Of a DNA stretch of 64,000 bases, positions 26,369-35,747 are shown piece by piece. Both the position numbers and the translations under genes were made by a program. The stretch comes from an uncultured Pirellulaceae bacterium. GTDB taxonomy: Bacteria; Planctomycetota; Planctomycetia; Pirellulales; Pirellulaceae. Within the stretch, counting starts at the first letter, position 1. The number at the start of each line of letters is the position of its first letter. The stretch is from assembly GCA_937928555.1 (NCBI GenBank), contig CALFWR010000064.1, positions 1 to 64,000 on the forward strand, read 5' to 3'. Below the pieces are notes generated by a model that had not been told where the DNA came from, ran no database searches, and saw nothing but the letters and a program-made list of their open reading frames with translations.

Positions 26369-26564
26369 TTTTTATCCCGTATTGGTTGTCGCGTTTGTCA
26401 CGATCGAGTGGACGTTTGTCTGACGCCCAGGCCAAAAAAAAATCATGCGATGTCGCGCATGATTCCGGAGGCACCAGAGGGCCATTGGCTGGAAGTCGTC
26501 CAGTGATCCGCCGGGTTCTCTGATTCGGCCCGCAATTACGCGTGGGCCTTTTGGTAGAAAAGAA

Positions 26565-26637
26565 AGCGGGTGATCGGATTCGAACCGACGACATTCACGT
26601 TGGCAACGTGACGCTCTAGCCACTGAGCTACACCCGC
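26565..26637 (-). tRNA. tRNA-Gly (anticodon GCC)
   Basis: On the minus strand the sequence folds as a standard tRNA: acceptor arm GCGGGTG/CACCCGC, D-arm GCTC...GAGC, anticodon arm TCACG-TTGCCAA-CGTGA and T-arm with TTCGAAT. The anticodon is GCC, which reads GGC glycine codons. The discriminator base is T and CCA is not encoded. The gene lies upstream of tig, also on the minus strand, with about 196 bp between them. Confidence 0.97.
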
Positions 26638-27028
26638 GTCTTTCTCAACAGTCGAGCGATTATACGATCGACCCTCAGGGTTGCAAGCCAAATGCTCCGC
26701 GACGTTCATCGGGTCACTGGCAACGACTGCTGACTGAGGGAATTCTTCGGCGATCGGAACCGTTTTGCTCCATGGAAACTGACAGTTTATCCCCCGTCAG
26801 TCCAGCTTTCGTGGCTGGTGGGGCTCGGTTAGGTCTCCGAGATAGATCCAAATTTGGGAAAAAAACGGGCAGAGGCTGTTAATTCGTAGCGGAAAATACG
26901 GCTGCGAAACCGGTTTCGGTGATAAATGTGTCCTTTTACAGGCACTGGACGGAAAATAGCCCACCGCTGTGTTAACATAACGGCCCCTTGAGGCGGGGAA
27001 TTTGTCTTTGCAAATAACAGGAGTCCAG
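26638..27028. other. Intergenic leader of the FHA gene
   Basis: About 390 bp between the minus-strand tRNA and the plus-strand FHA gene. It should hold promoters for both. A run of open frame on the minus strand (26797-27276) overlaps the FHA gene and has no recognisable product. I see no repeat, hairpin or riboswitch. Confidence 0.55.
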
Positions 27029-27718
27029 ATGTTTTCGGCCAAACTTGTGGTTGTTGGTGGTGATGCGAAGAAGAAAGAAGTCAACCTGAAGCTGCCCACG
27101 GTCATTGGCCGGGGGCGCGAAGGTGTCTCTTTGACTCTGCCGCACAAGCTCGTCAGCCGGAAGCACACCGAACTTTTCGAGCGAGATGGCCATTTGTTCG
27201 TCAAAGACCTTGGCTCGCTCAATGGTACATTTGTCAACAACCAGCGGATCGAATCGGAGCAGCTTCTCAGGCCCAACGAGCTGCTGACCCTTGGAAACGT
27301 GACCTTTCGAGCCGTCTACGAGGTTGTCTCGCAGGACGCGGACCCGGTATTCGAAGAGGTGGACGACGAGATTTCTGTTGAGCTTGGTCAGGAAAAAAAG
27401 TCATCTGACTCCTCGACGACCGACAAGAGCCTGATCGATGTGCTGACCGAATCCGAAAATCCAGCGGCAGAATCCAGCGATATCTTCGAAGGCCCCGAAA
27501 TTAATGGCGCGGCTCCGGAGAAATCTATTTCAATCAGCGCATTGGGCAGTCTTCCGGTGGGTGTCAAAGAGAGTTTTGCCGGCGATGTGAGCCTGGAAGG
27601 CGTTGAAAATCACGAAAAAGTTGACGAGGTGCAAGTTCGTGTCGACGAAGCGGTCGCCAAAACGGACTCCGCGGCCGATCCAAAGCTGGGCTCCTTCTTG
27701 AAAAAGATGCCCCGATAA
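27029..27718 (+). CDS. FHA-domain signalling protein
   Basis: The 229-aa product has an N-terminal forkhead-associated domain (about 25-95), which binds phosphothreonine peptides. The key loops are present: GRGREGVSLTLP, SRKHTEL and GSLNGTFVNNQRI. The remainder is acidic, low-complexity and probably disordered, and no second domain is visible. The ATG at 27029 is preceded by AGGAG at the right distance, so the upstream in-frame start at 27002 is not needed. A sigma-factor gene follows after only 15 bp, so the two are probably an operon. A link between Ser/Thr kinase signalling and that sigma factor is an inference from the context. Confidence 0.9.
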   Translation: MFSAKLVVVGGDAKKKEVNLKLPTVIGRGREGVSLTLPHKLVSRKHTELFERDGHLFVKDLGSLNGTFVNNQRIESEQLLRPNELLTLGNVTFRAVYEVVSQDADPVFEEVDDEISVELGQEKKSSDSSTTDKSLIDVLTESENPAAESSDIFEGPEINGAAPEKSISISALGSLPVGVKESFAGDVSLEGVENHEKVDEVQVRVDEAVAKTDSAADPKLGSFLKKMPR

Positions 27719-27733
27719 AGCAGACTTGGCCGG

Positions 27734-28378
27734 GTGAAAAAGAACAACGAAATTGATCGCGCCCTCATCCGCCGAATCCGTGGCGGTGATACCGACGCGT
27801 GGAACGACCTGATTGGCCGCTATGAAGGCCGGCTTTTGGCGTTCGTCGATAGCCGCCTGTCCAATCGCAGTGCCAGCGAAGACATCGTCCAGGAGGCCTT
27901 CATTGGGTTCCTCAATAGCTTGCCCAACTACGACGGCAATCGGTCTCTGGAAAGCTATCTGTTTTCGATCTGCGCCTACAAGCTGACCGACCACTTGCGT
28001 CGCGAAGGGCGTCGTCCGGCGATTCCGCTTTCCACAGGCACCGACGCCAGTAGCGCCCAGTGGCAATTACAGGGTAAAGCCCGCCCGGCCAGTAGCATTG
28101 CCCGCAGCGGCGAGCGAAAGCGGATTGAAGAACTCGCGATCGCCGAAGCTATCAGCGAGATGATTGGCAAGTGGCAATCCAAAGGTGACTTTCTCAAACT
28201 CAAATGCATCGAGCTATTGATCGTCAAAGGCGTTGCAAACAAGTCCGCGGCTTCGATGCTAAGCATCACCGAACAGCAAGTCGCCAACTTTAAATTCGAT
28301 TTCATCAGCCGCTTGCGGACATTGATCAAGCGTCAGGGTTTGTCGCAGGAGGTCTTTCCCGAGTTGTATGACGAGTAA
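27734..28378 (+). CDS. Sigma-70 family (ECF-like) RNA polymerase sigma factor
   Basis: The 214-aa product has region 2 (WNDLIGRYEGRLLAFVDSRL...DIVQEAFIGFLNSLPNYDGNRSLESYLFSICAYKLTDHLRR, here cut into parts around 22-90). Region 4 is near the C-terminus (SAASMLSITEQQVANFKFDFISRL). The linker between them is longer than in small ECF factors. The start is GTG. The gene directly follows the FHA gene, so its activity may be coupled to phosphorylation signalling, but no anti-sigma gene is adjacent. The promoter it recognises cannot be read from the sequence. A MITE was inserted exactly at its stop codon. Confidence 0.88.
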   Translation: MKKNNEIDRALIRRIRGGDTDAWNDLIGRYEGRLLAFVDSRLSNRSASEDIVQEAFIGFLNSLPNYDGNRSLESYLFSICAYKLTDHLRREGRRPAIPLSTGTDASSAQWQLQGKARPASSIARSGERKRIEELAIAEAISEMIGKWQSKGDFLKLKCIELLIVKGVANKSAASMLSITEQQVANFKFDFISRLRTLIKRQGLSQEVFPELYDE

Positions 28379-28379
28379 A

Positions 28380-28566
28380 CCCGGATTATTCACGAGGCGT
28401 GGGCGTCAGAATTAGTTCCGGCAGTGATCCGCGACTCAGATACGATGAAACGATCGCTGTGGTTTTCATCTACCGGATGATTTACATTTCTTGTTGAAGT
28501 TCAGCTTTTCCCTTGCTCCTGTTGGCCAGGCGTAGAATTAACGCCCGTCGTCGTGAATAATCCGGG
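28380..28566 (-). mobile_element. MITE family 1, copy F
   Basis: Complete 187-bp element in reverse orientation with perfect 5-bp duplication GTAAA (28375-28379 and 28567-28571). The left duplication contains the TAA stop codon of the sigma-factor gene, so the insertion kept the stop intact. Confidence 0.93.
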
Positions 28567-29175
28567 GTAAAATGAAAAGCCTGTGACTTCGACGGCGGCA
28601 GTTAAATCGTTCGGCTCTTTGGGGCTTCGGTCACCCTCTCGCCTGGGCCACCTGGAAGGGTCGGCGGTTCACCGCCGGAGAGGGTTGCGCTCGATGGGCA
28701 TTGCCAGATGGCGTTGGCAAAGGGAGGGCATTGGCAAAGGGAGGGCGTTGGCAAAGGGAGGGCATTGGCAGCGCGGTGAACATAATCACGGCCTCCCTGG
28801 ATCGACTTTTTCGCGTCGTAGCGGCGAGCTGCCTGCAATGTGCCGGCCAAAAATCAAGGAAGGAACAAGGCGCTTGCCCTCACCGCCGACGAACCGTTTT
28901 ATTGGGCTAAACTGGGACCGCCGTCGGCTTTGGAGAAGCGTCGTATCGCGGACCAACGGCGAAATCCTAGCTTTTTCGGCGAAATCGCTTGGCCAAATCG
29001 TCACGGGGCTTAATTCAAAGCCAAGAATCGCGGTTGTTAAACTGAACAGACCACTAGCCGATTTTTTGCCAGTTGGGCAAACTGTGGGTATTCCACGCTC
29101 ACACGGTTTGTTGGCCTGCCGCGAAGGGGCTCTGATTGCCTCTGAGATTACTTCTGGCCCTGAAAGCTCGAGGAT
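28567..29175 (+). other. Long leader region of the sdh operon
   Basis: About 610 bp between a MITE and sdhC. It holds a hairpin CGGCGGT-TC-ACCGCCG (28662-28677) and a 17-bp tandem repeat (28711-28770). One frame stays open across it, but it lacks protein-like composition and its low-complexity start is built from the repeat. I treat it as non-coding leader. The start of sdhC has AGGA five bases before its ATG. Confidence 0.5.
28711..28770 (+). repeat. 17-bp tandem repeat upstream of sdhC
   Basis: Three full copies plus part of a fourth of GC(A/G)TTGGCAAAGGGAGG, with only an A/G alternation between units. It is a minisatellite in the leader region and carries no gene. Confidence 0.85.
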
Positions 29176-29937
29176 ATGAAACGACTCAAACTTCTTTTTG
29201 CCAGTTCTATTGGAAAGAAATTCGTGGCCGCCGTTACCGGGCTGATCATGTTCGGTTTCTTGTTGGGGCACGCCGCTGGACACATGAAGATATTTACAGG
29301 TGCCGGTGCTGATGGTGTCCCTCATATTGACCACTACGGCCAGTTCCTGAAAGACTTCGGTGCCCCTGCCCTTCCCCCGATGATTGCCCTGTGGGGTGCA
29401 AGGCTAATGCTGTTGGGCAGCGTCATTCTGCACGTCGTCGCGGTGTTAATGCTTAGCGATCAGAACAAGAAAGCCAGGCCGGTCGACTACGTGAAAAAGA
29501 AACGTGCCGCCGCGTCACCCGCGGCCCTGTACATGATGGTCACCGGAACTTTGATCCTGGCGTTCATCGTGCTACATATTTTGCATTTTACCACCGGCAA
29601 TCTGCCGATGCTGGGCAAGCATGTCCACGGCGAAGTCTACAACAACATGGCACGTTCGTTCAGTCAGTGGTGGGTCGCGATTCCTTACCTGATCATGATG
29701 GTGATCATTGGCTTTCACCTTTACCACGGCGTCTGGAGCCTGTTTCAGACGCTTGGTCTGGACAACCCGGATCGCAACGCACTGCTTCGCGGATTCGCGA
29801 TCGTGTTCGCGATCGGCGTGACGGCGACTTTCTGTCTGATTCCGCTTTCATTCATGTTCGGTGGCGAACCGGCGGTTGATAACGAAGGCATGAACCGAAT
29901 TTACGAGTACACGCACGATAAACTGTCGAGCCACTAA
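29176..29937 (+). CDS. sdhC: Succinate dehydrogenase cytochrome b subunit
   Basis: Membrane anchor and haem-binding subunit of the respiratory complex that links succinate oxidation to quinone. The 253-aa product has about five hydrophobic segments and histidines in the typical positions (HAAGHMKIF, LHVVAVLM, VLHILHF, GFHLYHGVWSL), as in the type B (Bacillus/Bacteroidota-like) two-haem form. It is the first gene of sdhCAB. The gap of 71 bp to sdhA is longer than the overlap between sdhA and sdhB. Confidence 0.92.
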   Translation: MKRLKLLFASSIGKKFVAAVTGLIMFGFLLGHAAGHMKIFTGAGADGVPHIDHYGQFLKDFGAPALPPMIALWGARLMLLGSVILHVVAVLMLSDQNKKARPVDYVKKKRAAASPAALYMMVTGTLILAFIVLHILHFTTGNLPMLGKHVHGEVYNNMARSFSQWWVAIPYLIMMVIIGFHLYHGVWSLFQTLGLDNPDRNALLRGFAIVFAIGVTATFCLIPLSFMFGGEPAVDNEGMNRIYEYTHDKLSSH

Positions 29938-30008
29938 GCCATTCAAATAACTGCGCCGATCCCAATCATGGCGCCTCCTCAAACGACTGAGAACAAACTG
30001 GAACAATC

Positions 30009-31928
30009 ATGCTGACGCTTGATGCAAAACTTCCTACAGGCCCCATTAACGAAGCCTGGACCAATCACAAGGACCAGCTTAGGCTGGTCGGTCCCAAGAA
30101 CCGACCGAAGTACAAAGTCCTTGTGATCGGGTCGGGGCTCTCGGGTGCTTCGGCTGCCGCTTCGATCGGTGCGATGGGCTATCAGGTGGATTGCTTCTGC
30201 TTCCAAGATTCGCCGCGGCGGGCTCACTCGATCGCGGCCCAGGGTGGCATTAACGCATCGAAAAACTATCGCAACGATGGTGATTCGACTTGGCGTCTGT
30301 TTGTCGACACGCAAAAAGGTGGTGACTTTCGCGCCCGCGAACAGAACGTCTACCGCTTAGCCGAACTGAGCACCGCGATCATTGACCAGGCGGTTTCCCA
30401 GGGTGTGCCCTTTGCTCGCGAGTACGGCGGGAAGCTTGCCAATCGCTCGTTTGGTGGTGTGCTGGTAGAAAGAACGTTTTACTGTCGCGGCGAAACGGGC
30501 CAACAGCTTTTGCTTGGCGCGTACTCGGCTCTCGAAGAGCAAATCGCTGCCAAAAGCGTCACGATGCACACTCGCACCGAAGTCATGGACTACGTCATCA
30601 TCGATGGCAAAGTCCGCGGTGTGATCAGTCGTAACCTAGTCACCGGTGAGTTGACGCGTCACGTTGCCGACGCGGTAATCCTTGCCACCGGCGGCTACGG
30701 CAATGTGTTTTACCTTTCCACCAACGCAAAAAACTGCAACGTCACGGCCCTGATGCGGGCTTATCGTCGCGGTGCCGGTTTTGCCAATCCGTGCTATACC
30801 CAGATTCATCCGACATCGATTCCTGCGTCGGGCGACTACCAGTCCAAGCTGACATTGATGAGCGAGTCGCTGCGAAACGACGGCCGCATTTGGGTACCAC
30901 GCAAGGAGGATGAATCGCGGAAACCAGCCGACATTCCTGAAGAGGATCGATACTACTATTTGGAAGAGCGGTACCCTCGCTACGGCAATCTGGTTCCGCG
31001 CGACGTCGCGGCCCGCAACGCCAAAGACGTCTGCGACAAAGGCATGGGCGTGGGCCCGACCGGCTACGGCGTCTATCTTGATTTCGGTGCCGCGATTGAA
31101 TCCAAGGGTGCCGATGCGGTCAAATCAAAGTACGCCAACCTGTTCGAAATGTACCATCGCATCACCGATGACGATCCAACGCAAACGCCGATGCGGATCT
31201 TCCCGGCGGTTCACTACACGATGGGTGGGCTGTGGGTGGATTACAACCTGATGACGACCGTGCCTGGCATGTTCGCCGTCGGAGAGGCCAACTTTGCCGA
31301 CCACGGAGCCAACCGTCTGGGTGCAAGTTCGCTGATGCAGTGCCTGGCCGATGGTTACTTTATCATTCCGGTAACGGTCGGCGATTACCTCAGTCGCATG
31401 GACAAGGACACCATCACGACTGACCATCCGGAGTTCGCAAAGATCGAAACCGAGGTTCAGGACGGCATCAAAAAACTGCTTTCGATCAAAGGCAAGCGGT
31501 CCACCAATTCGATCCATCGCGAGTTGGGAAAAATCATGTGGGAGCACTGCGGCATTTCCCGCAGCGAGAAATCGCTCAAGGGCGGCCTTGAGAAAATTCC
31601 GGCTCTTCGTGAAGAATTCTTCAACGACGTTCGCGTGCTTGGCGAAGACGAGTCGATGAATCAATCTCTGGAGCACGCCGGCCGTGTGCAGGACTTTTTG
31701 GATTTTGGCGAATTGATGTGCCGCGACGGTTTGCTTCGTGACGAATCCTGCGGTTGCCACTTCCGCGAAGAACACGTGACACCCGAAGGCGAAGCCAAGC
31801 GTAACGACGATGACTTTGCGTTTACTTCAGTTTTCGAATACGCCGGTCCGGGCAAGGACGCGGTGCTCAACAAAGAACCACTTAACTTCGAAGCTTTGCC
31901 GCTGATGACCAGGAACTACAAGTCATGA
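30009..31928 (+). CDS. sdhA: Succinate dehydrogenase flavoprotein subunit
   Basis: Carries the covalently bound FAD and oxidises succinate to fumarate. The 639-aa product has the dinucleotide-binding [18 protein letters not shown], the flavinylation region with [13 protein letters not shown], and the active-site region around [12 protein letters not shown] and the ARNA-like block ([12 protein letters not shown]). Length is normal for the type B form. The stop codon overlaps the next start by four bases (ATGA). Confidence 0.95.
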   Translation: MLTLDAKLPTGPINEAWTNHKDQLRLVGPKNRPKYKVLVIGSGLSGASAAASIGAMGYQVDCFCFQDSPRRAHSIAAQGGINASKNYRNDGDSTWRLFVDTQKGGDFRAREQNVYRLAELSTAIIDQAVSQGVPFAREYGGKLANRSFGGVLVERTFYCRGETGQQLLLGAYSALEEQIAAKSVTMHTRTEVMDYVIIDGKVRGVISRNLVTGELTRHVADAVILATGGYGNVFYLSTNAKNCNVTALMRAYRRGAGFANPCYTQIHPTSIPASGDYQSKLTLMSESLRNDGRIWVPRKEDESRKPADIPEEDRYYYLEERYPRYGNLVPRDVAARNAKDVCDKGMGVGPTGYGVYLDFGAAIESKGADAVKSKYANLFEMYHRITDDDPTQTPMRIFPAVHYTMGGLWVDYNLMTTVPGMFAVGEANFADHGANRLGASSLMQCLADGYFIIPVTVGDYLSRMDKDTITTDHPEFAKIETEVQDGIKKLLSIKGKRSTNSIHRELGKIMWEHCGISRSEKSLKGGLEKIPALREEFFNDVRVLGEDESMNQSLEHAGRVQDFLDFGELMCRDGLLRDESCGCHFREEHVTPEGEAKRNDDDFAFTSVFEYAGPGKDAVLNKEPLNFEALPLMTRNYKS

Positions 31929-32701
31929 AAATCAAACTACACGTCTGGCGACAGGAAAACGAAAAAGCCAAAGGTAAGATGGAGTCCTACGATCTCGATG
32001 GGGTGACTCCGGACATGTCTTTCTTGGAGATGATGGACTTGTTGAACGAAAAGCTCATCGGGGAGAGTATCGAACCGGTGGCTTTCGACCATGACTGTCG
32101 CGAAGGAGTGTGCGGCGCGTGCTCAATGGTGGTCAACGGCGAGGCCCACGGCCCGCAGCGGGAAACGACGACTTGTCAGTTGTACATGCGGCACTTCAAT
32201 GATGGCGCCGAGATCTACGTCGAGCCATGGCGTAGTGCTGCGTTTCCGGTCGTGCGGGACTTGACCGTCGATCGCAGCGCGTTTGACCGCATCATCCAGG
32301 CCGGTGGGTTTATCAGCAATCATTCGGGCCCCAAGCCCGAGCCGAATTCGATTCCGATCGAGCCCGGCGTTGCCGAAACGGCTCTCGACGCGGCCAGTTG
32401 TATTGGCTGCGGCGCTTGCGTGGCGGCCTGTCCCAACGGTTCGGCGATGCTGTTCACCGCAGCCAAGGTCTCGCATCTGGGCATGTTGCCCCAAGGGCAA
32501 ACCGAACGCTACGATCGGGTTAAAAACATGACGACCCAAATGGAAGAAGAAGGTTTTGGCTCCTGTCGCAATTACGCTGAATGCGAAGCCCAGTGTCCCA
32601 AAGGGATCAGCATCGCGTTTATCGGCCGGATGAACAGCGATTATCTGAAAGCATCTCTTGCCGAGCCCGTTGATCGTCGCGGCAAGATGCACGCTCAATA
32701 G
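31925..32701 (+). CDS. sdhB: Succinate dehydrogenase iron-sulfur subunit
   Basis: Passes electrons from FAD to the quinone site. The 258-aa product has a plant-ferredoxin-type [2Fe-2S] motif ([11 protein letters not shown], then C further on) and two C-terminal cysteine clusters ([15 protein letters not shown] and [16 protein letters not shown]) for the [4Fe-4S] and [3Fe-4S] centres. Translation is coupled to sdhA by a 4-nt overlap. Confidence 0.96.
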   Translation: MKIKLHVWRQENEKAKGKMESYDLDGVTPDMSFLEMMDLLNEKLIGESIEPVAFDHDCREGVCGACSMVVNGEAHGPQRETTTCQLYMRHFNDGAEIYVEPWRSAAFPVVRDLTVDRSAFDRIIQAGGFISNHSGPKPEPNSIPIEPGVAETALDAASCIGCGACVAACPNGSAMLFTAAKVSHLGMLPQGQTERYDRVKNMTTQMEEEGFGSCRNYAECEAQCPKGISIAFIGRMNSDYLKASLAEPVDRRGKMHAQ

Positions 32702-32803
32702 CAGATGTGATCTGCAATCAGTTTCGACGTTGATGACGTTCTTGCCAGCGGCAAGCGCGAACCGGTGAAACTCCCGATCTGAATGCGTGGCATTGCCTGT
32801 TAG

Positions 32804-32990
32804 CCCGGATTATTCACGACGACGGGCGTTGATTCTACGTCTGGTCAACAGCAGCAAGGGAAAAACTGAATTTGAACAAGAAATGCAAATCATCCAGTAG
32901 ATGAAAACCACAGCGATCGTTTCATCGCATCAGAGTCGCGGATCACTGTCGGGGCTGATTCTGACGCCCACGCCTCGTGAATAATCCGGG
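32804..32990 (+). mobile_element. MITE family 1, copy G
   Basis: Complete 187-bp element with perfect 5-bp duplication GTTAG (32799-32803 and 32991-32995). First of three elements in the 1-kb gap between sdhB and the TolC-like gene. Confidence 0.93.
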
Positions 32991-33143
32991 GTTAGTGTCA
33001 CCTGCTTGCAGGGTATTTGGAAGCTTTCAACAGCTTGCAGTAGTAGCGTACTGTTTGTGATTGGGAAACTTGCGGTGTGGTATCAGCTTGCATATTCTGC
33101 GTTTCGATTGATTGATGCCGGGAGCGAAGCAAATGCGTGTCAG

Positions 33144-33318
33144 CCGGAATTATCTACGATGACAGGCGTCGACTCTCACGCGAAAGCGAACAGCAAAGCC
33201 GCGTCGCATTCCGGGCTTCGGTTACCTCGTTGATGAAGTTCAAAGCATGGGCTTTTTCGAAACGATGCGGTGTTCAGCGGTTGAACAGAAGTCACGCCTG
33301 CGCCTCGTGAATAATCCG
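33144..33318 (+). mobile_element. MITE family 2, degenerate copy
   Basis: About 175 bp. The ends (CCGGAATTATCTACGA and TCGTGAATAATCCG) and the interior (CTCGTTGATGAAGTTCA, and AAGTCACGCC before the right end) match the family 2 copy at 62389, but with many substitutions. No target duplication is visible, so it is older than its neighbours. Confidence 0.7.
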
Positions 33319-33344
33319 TGCGAGATATTCTTGGCGCTTTTGGT

Positions 33345-33531
33345 CCCGAACTATTCACGACGACGGGCGTTGATTCTACGTCTGGCCAACAGAAGCAAGG
33401 GAAAAGCTGAATTTCAACAAGGAATGTAAATCATCCAGTAGATGAAAACCACAGCGATCGTTTCATCGCATCAGAGTCGCGGATCACTGTCGGGGCTGAT
33501 TCTGACGCCCATGCCTCGTGAATAATCCGGG
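33345..33531 (+). mobile_element. MITE family 1, copy H
   Basis: Complete 187-bp element with perfect 5-bp duplication TTGGT (33340-33344 and 33532-33536). Only the left tip is changed (CCCGAACTATTCACGA). It lies about 230 bp upstream of the TolC-like gene, in the region that should hold the promoter of the export cluster. The 33537-33763 remainder shows nothing else recognisable. Confidence 0.92.
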
Positions 33532-33763
33532 TTGGTATGTGATGATTCCAAGGTTGAGTTTCAGGCGGTTTCAGGCCAGTTGGATTGACCTTGCGGTCTG
33601 CGATAACCGTGCGGAATTTTCGCAATGTGACGTGTGCTAGCGGCCACAAGCCAATTTTTTGCCGATAAACGCGTTCCGATTAGTGGGGGTATTGCCGAAC
33701 GAAGGAGTAATGCAAGTCGCAACTTACCCACAATTTCCCACAGTTATTCCCGGCGGACGAGTC

Positions 33764-35677
33764 ATGACAGCTCTCTCGGTTATCTCACCTGATCGCAGTC
33801 TTCTTTCTCATTGGTTGGCAACAAGTTTTGTTGTTTTGCTAACTGTGTTTTTTTTCAGTAGTCATGCAGTGTGCCAACAGACAGACTTCCGTTCCTTTGA
33901 TGCGGCTCATGTGTTTGAGCAGTTGGATTCGGCTGCGGCTCAGGCTCCAGCGGAATTGACGCCATCATGGTGGGATGCGCATGTTGGAGATTCGCTGCGG
34001 AATGAACAGCCACTCCCAGCAGACATTCACTCACTGTTATACCTTGCATTGCAGCACTCGAACAATATCAAGATTGCCAAGCGAGATCCATTGATCCGGG
34101 AAACGGCGCTGCAAGAAGCCGATTCGAACTTTGACTGGGTGCGTTATCTCAACAGTTCGTTCGCTGATACCAGCGAGCCAATCGGCAACAGTCTTACCGC
34201 TGGCGGCACGGCAACGCAATTCGATGACAATCTTTTTCAGGCCACCGCCGGTGTGCGAAGATTGACTCGCTACGGTGGTATATTGGATATCTCGCAGCGT
34301 TTTGGCTGGCAGGACAACAACTCGATCTTTCTGGTTCCCGACAACCAGGCAACGTCGCAGTTCACTGTTTCTTACACGCATCCGCTGCTGCGTGGTCGGG
34401 GCTTGGCATACAACAACAGCCTTGTGTTTCTTGCCCGTCTGGATGCCGAAGTCGCCGAAAACGAATTCCTAGCTGCGCTACAGGATGAGCTGCTGGATGT
34501 AACCCGAGCCTACTGGGCGCTGTACCTTGAGCGTTCGGTTTTGGCACATCGTATGCGTTTGTTTCTTGAAACTCAGGAAATTTACCAAACCCTTGATGCT
34601 CGTCAGCGTGTCGACACGCAAGGCACACAGTTGATCACCGCAGCAAGTGCTTTGGAAAACCGCCGTGCCGACCTGATTCGTGCACGTACATCAGTAATCA
34701 ATGCAGAAACGCGGCTTCGCGGTCTGATCAACGCGGCTGAACTGGGGAATTCCGACGAAGCGGAACTGATTCCTGCGGAACCCCCATCACTGAATCTTTA
34801 TCGGACGGACTTTGCCAGTGAAATCCAGATGGCGATCCGGAATCGCCCCGAGGTTTTGGCTGCACTGCGACAAGTCAAAGCCGGTGCTACCCGTCTGGGA
34901 GTCGCCCAGCATGAATTGCTTCCAGTGCTGAACCTTGTTACCCAGGCGTACGTCAATGGGCTTCGGGGCGATAGTGAATTCGGGCGATCATTCACAGATC
35001 AGTTCTCCACTGGGCGTCCCAGCTATTCCGTCGGAATTCAGTATGAATTCCCGGTTGGCAACCGACTGGCCAAAGCGAGACTTTGTCGTCGCCAGCATGA
35101 GCTTTCCCGTCTCGAGGACGAGTACGCGCGGGCTTTGGAAACCGTCAAGACCGAAGTCGATATCGCGGTACGCGAGCTTAATACATCGTACATGGAAATC
35201 GGTGCCAAGCGTCGTGCACTCGCTGCCGCTGAAGCAGAAGCCAACACGATCGAACAGCGTTGGTTGCGATTGGTAGGCGGTAGTGGAACATCGGCGTTGA
35301 ATTTGGAATCTCTGTTGCGAGCTCAGGAGCGAGTCACCGAAGCCGAGCGTGAGTATGTGGATTCGGTTCTCACTTACAACCTCGCCATGATTAACCTCAA
35401 ACGAGCCAACGGCACGTTGCTTCAGTCCCAGAATGTGGCAATCGACAAAAATTGCGAAGGCGATTGTCGTTCGATTGATCTCTCCAAGGGACAAGCCATC
35501 GATGCCAACGGATATGGCGGTGCGAATTCTTTGCCAGCGGAAACGGAGTCTTTTGTAACCGATGGCGTGGCCAATCCAACAATTCCTGGTGAAGTCATAA
35601 CGGTTCCGTCAGCAGATGTCCCAGCATCGCTGCCACAAGGCAGCGTGCCAACGACAGCAGATTACTACGCAAAGTAG
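33764..35677 (+). CDS. TolC-family outer membrane protein
   Basis: Predicted trimeric outer-membrane channel with a periplasmic helical barrel. The 637-aa product has a signal segment (LATSFVVLLTVFFFSSHAVCQQ, about 16-37). Two TolC/OEP halves follow, rich in heptad-like helices; LARLDAEVAENEFLAALQDELL and RAQERVTEAEREYVDS mark them. It is longer than E. coli TolC (493 aa), with an N-terminal block before the first repeat and a Gln/Pro/Ser-rich tail. I chose the ATG at 33764 because the signal segment then lies at the N-terminus; an ATG at 33710 with GGAG very close to it is possible. It is the first gene of the putative export cluster. Confidence 0.88.
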   Translation: MTALSVISPDRSLLSHWLATSFVVLLTVFFFSSHAVCQQTDFRSFDAAHVFEQLDSAAAQAPAELTPSWWDAHVGDSLRNEQPLPADIHSLLYLALQHSNNIKIAKRDPLIRETALQEADSNFDWVRYLNSSFADTSEPIGNSLTAGGTATQFDDNLFQATAGVRRLTRYGGILDISQRFGWQDNNSIFLVPDNQATSQFTVSYTHPLLRGRGLAYNNSLVFLARLDAEVAENEFLAALQDELLDVTRAYWALYLERSVLAHRMRLFLETQEIYQTLDARQRVDTQGTQLITAASALENRRADLIRARTSVINAETRLRGLINAAELGNSDEAELIPAEPPSLNLYRTDFASEIQMAIRNRPEVLAALRQVKAGATRLGVAQHELLPVLNLVTQAYVNGLRGDSEFGRSFTDQFSTGRPSYSVGIQYEFPVGNRLAKARLCRRQHELSRLEDEYARALETVKTEVDIAVRELNTSYMEIGAKRRALAAAEAEANTIEQRWLRLVGGSGTSALNLESLLRAQERVTEAEREYVDSVLTYNLAMINLKRANGTLLQSQNVAIDKNCEGDCRSIDLSKGQAIDANGYGGANSLPAETESFVTDGVANPTIPGEVITVPSADVPASLPQGSVPTTADYYAK

Positions 35678-35696
35678 TATCGCTTTGATTCGTTGA

Positions 35697-35719
35697 GAGT
35701 TCCCGATCCACGGGAACTC
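35697..35719 (+). terminator. Hairpin between the tolC-like and secA-like genes
   Basis: A perfect 9-bp stem GAGTTCCCG/CGGGAACTC with a 5-nt loop. A second small dyad GCAAA-CT-TTTGC (containing TTTT) follows. It could be an attenuator or a partial terminator that sets the ratio of the channel to the downstream genes; the T-run is too short for a confident terminator call. Confidence 0.45.
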
Positions 35720-35747
35720 CGCAAACTTTTGCCCCGGGTCCACTTCG

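Noticed and set aside
28583-29179. Open frame of about 198 codons running into sdhC
   Set aside because: It begins in MITE-flanking DNA, is built in part from the 17-bp tandem repeat, has no recognisable domain and reads through the sdhC ribosome-binding site.
32804-33531. Possible CRISPR-like direct repeats before the TolC-like gene
   Set aside because: The repeats are 187-bp transposon-like elements with terminal inversions and target duplications, with no regular short repeat-spacer structure and no cas genes.
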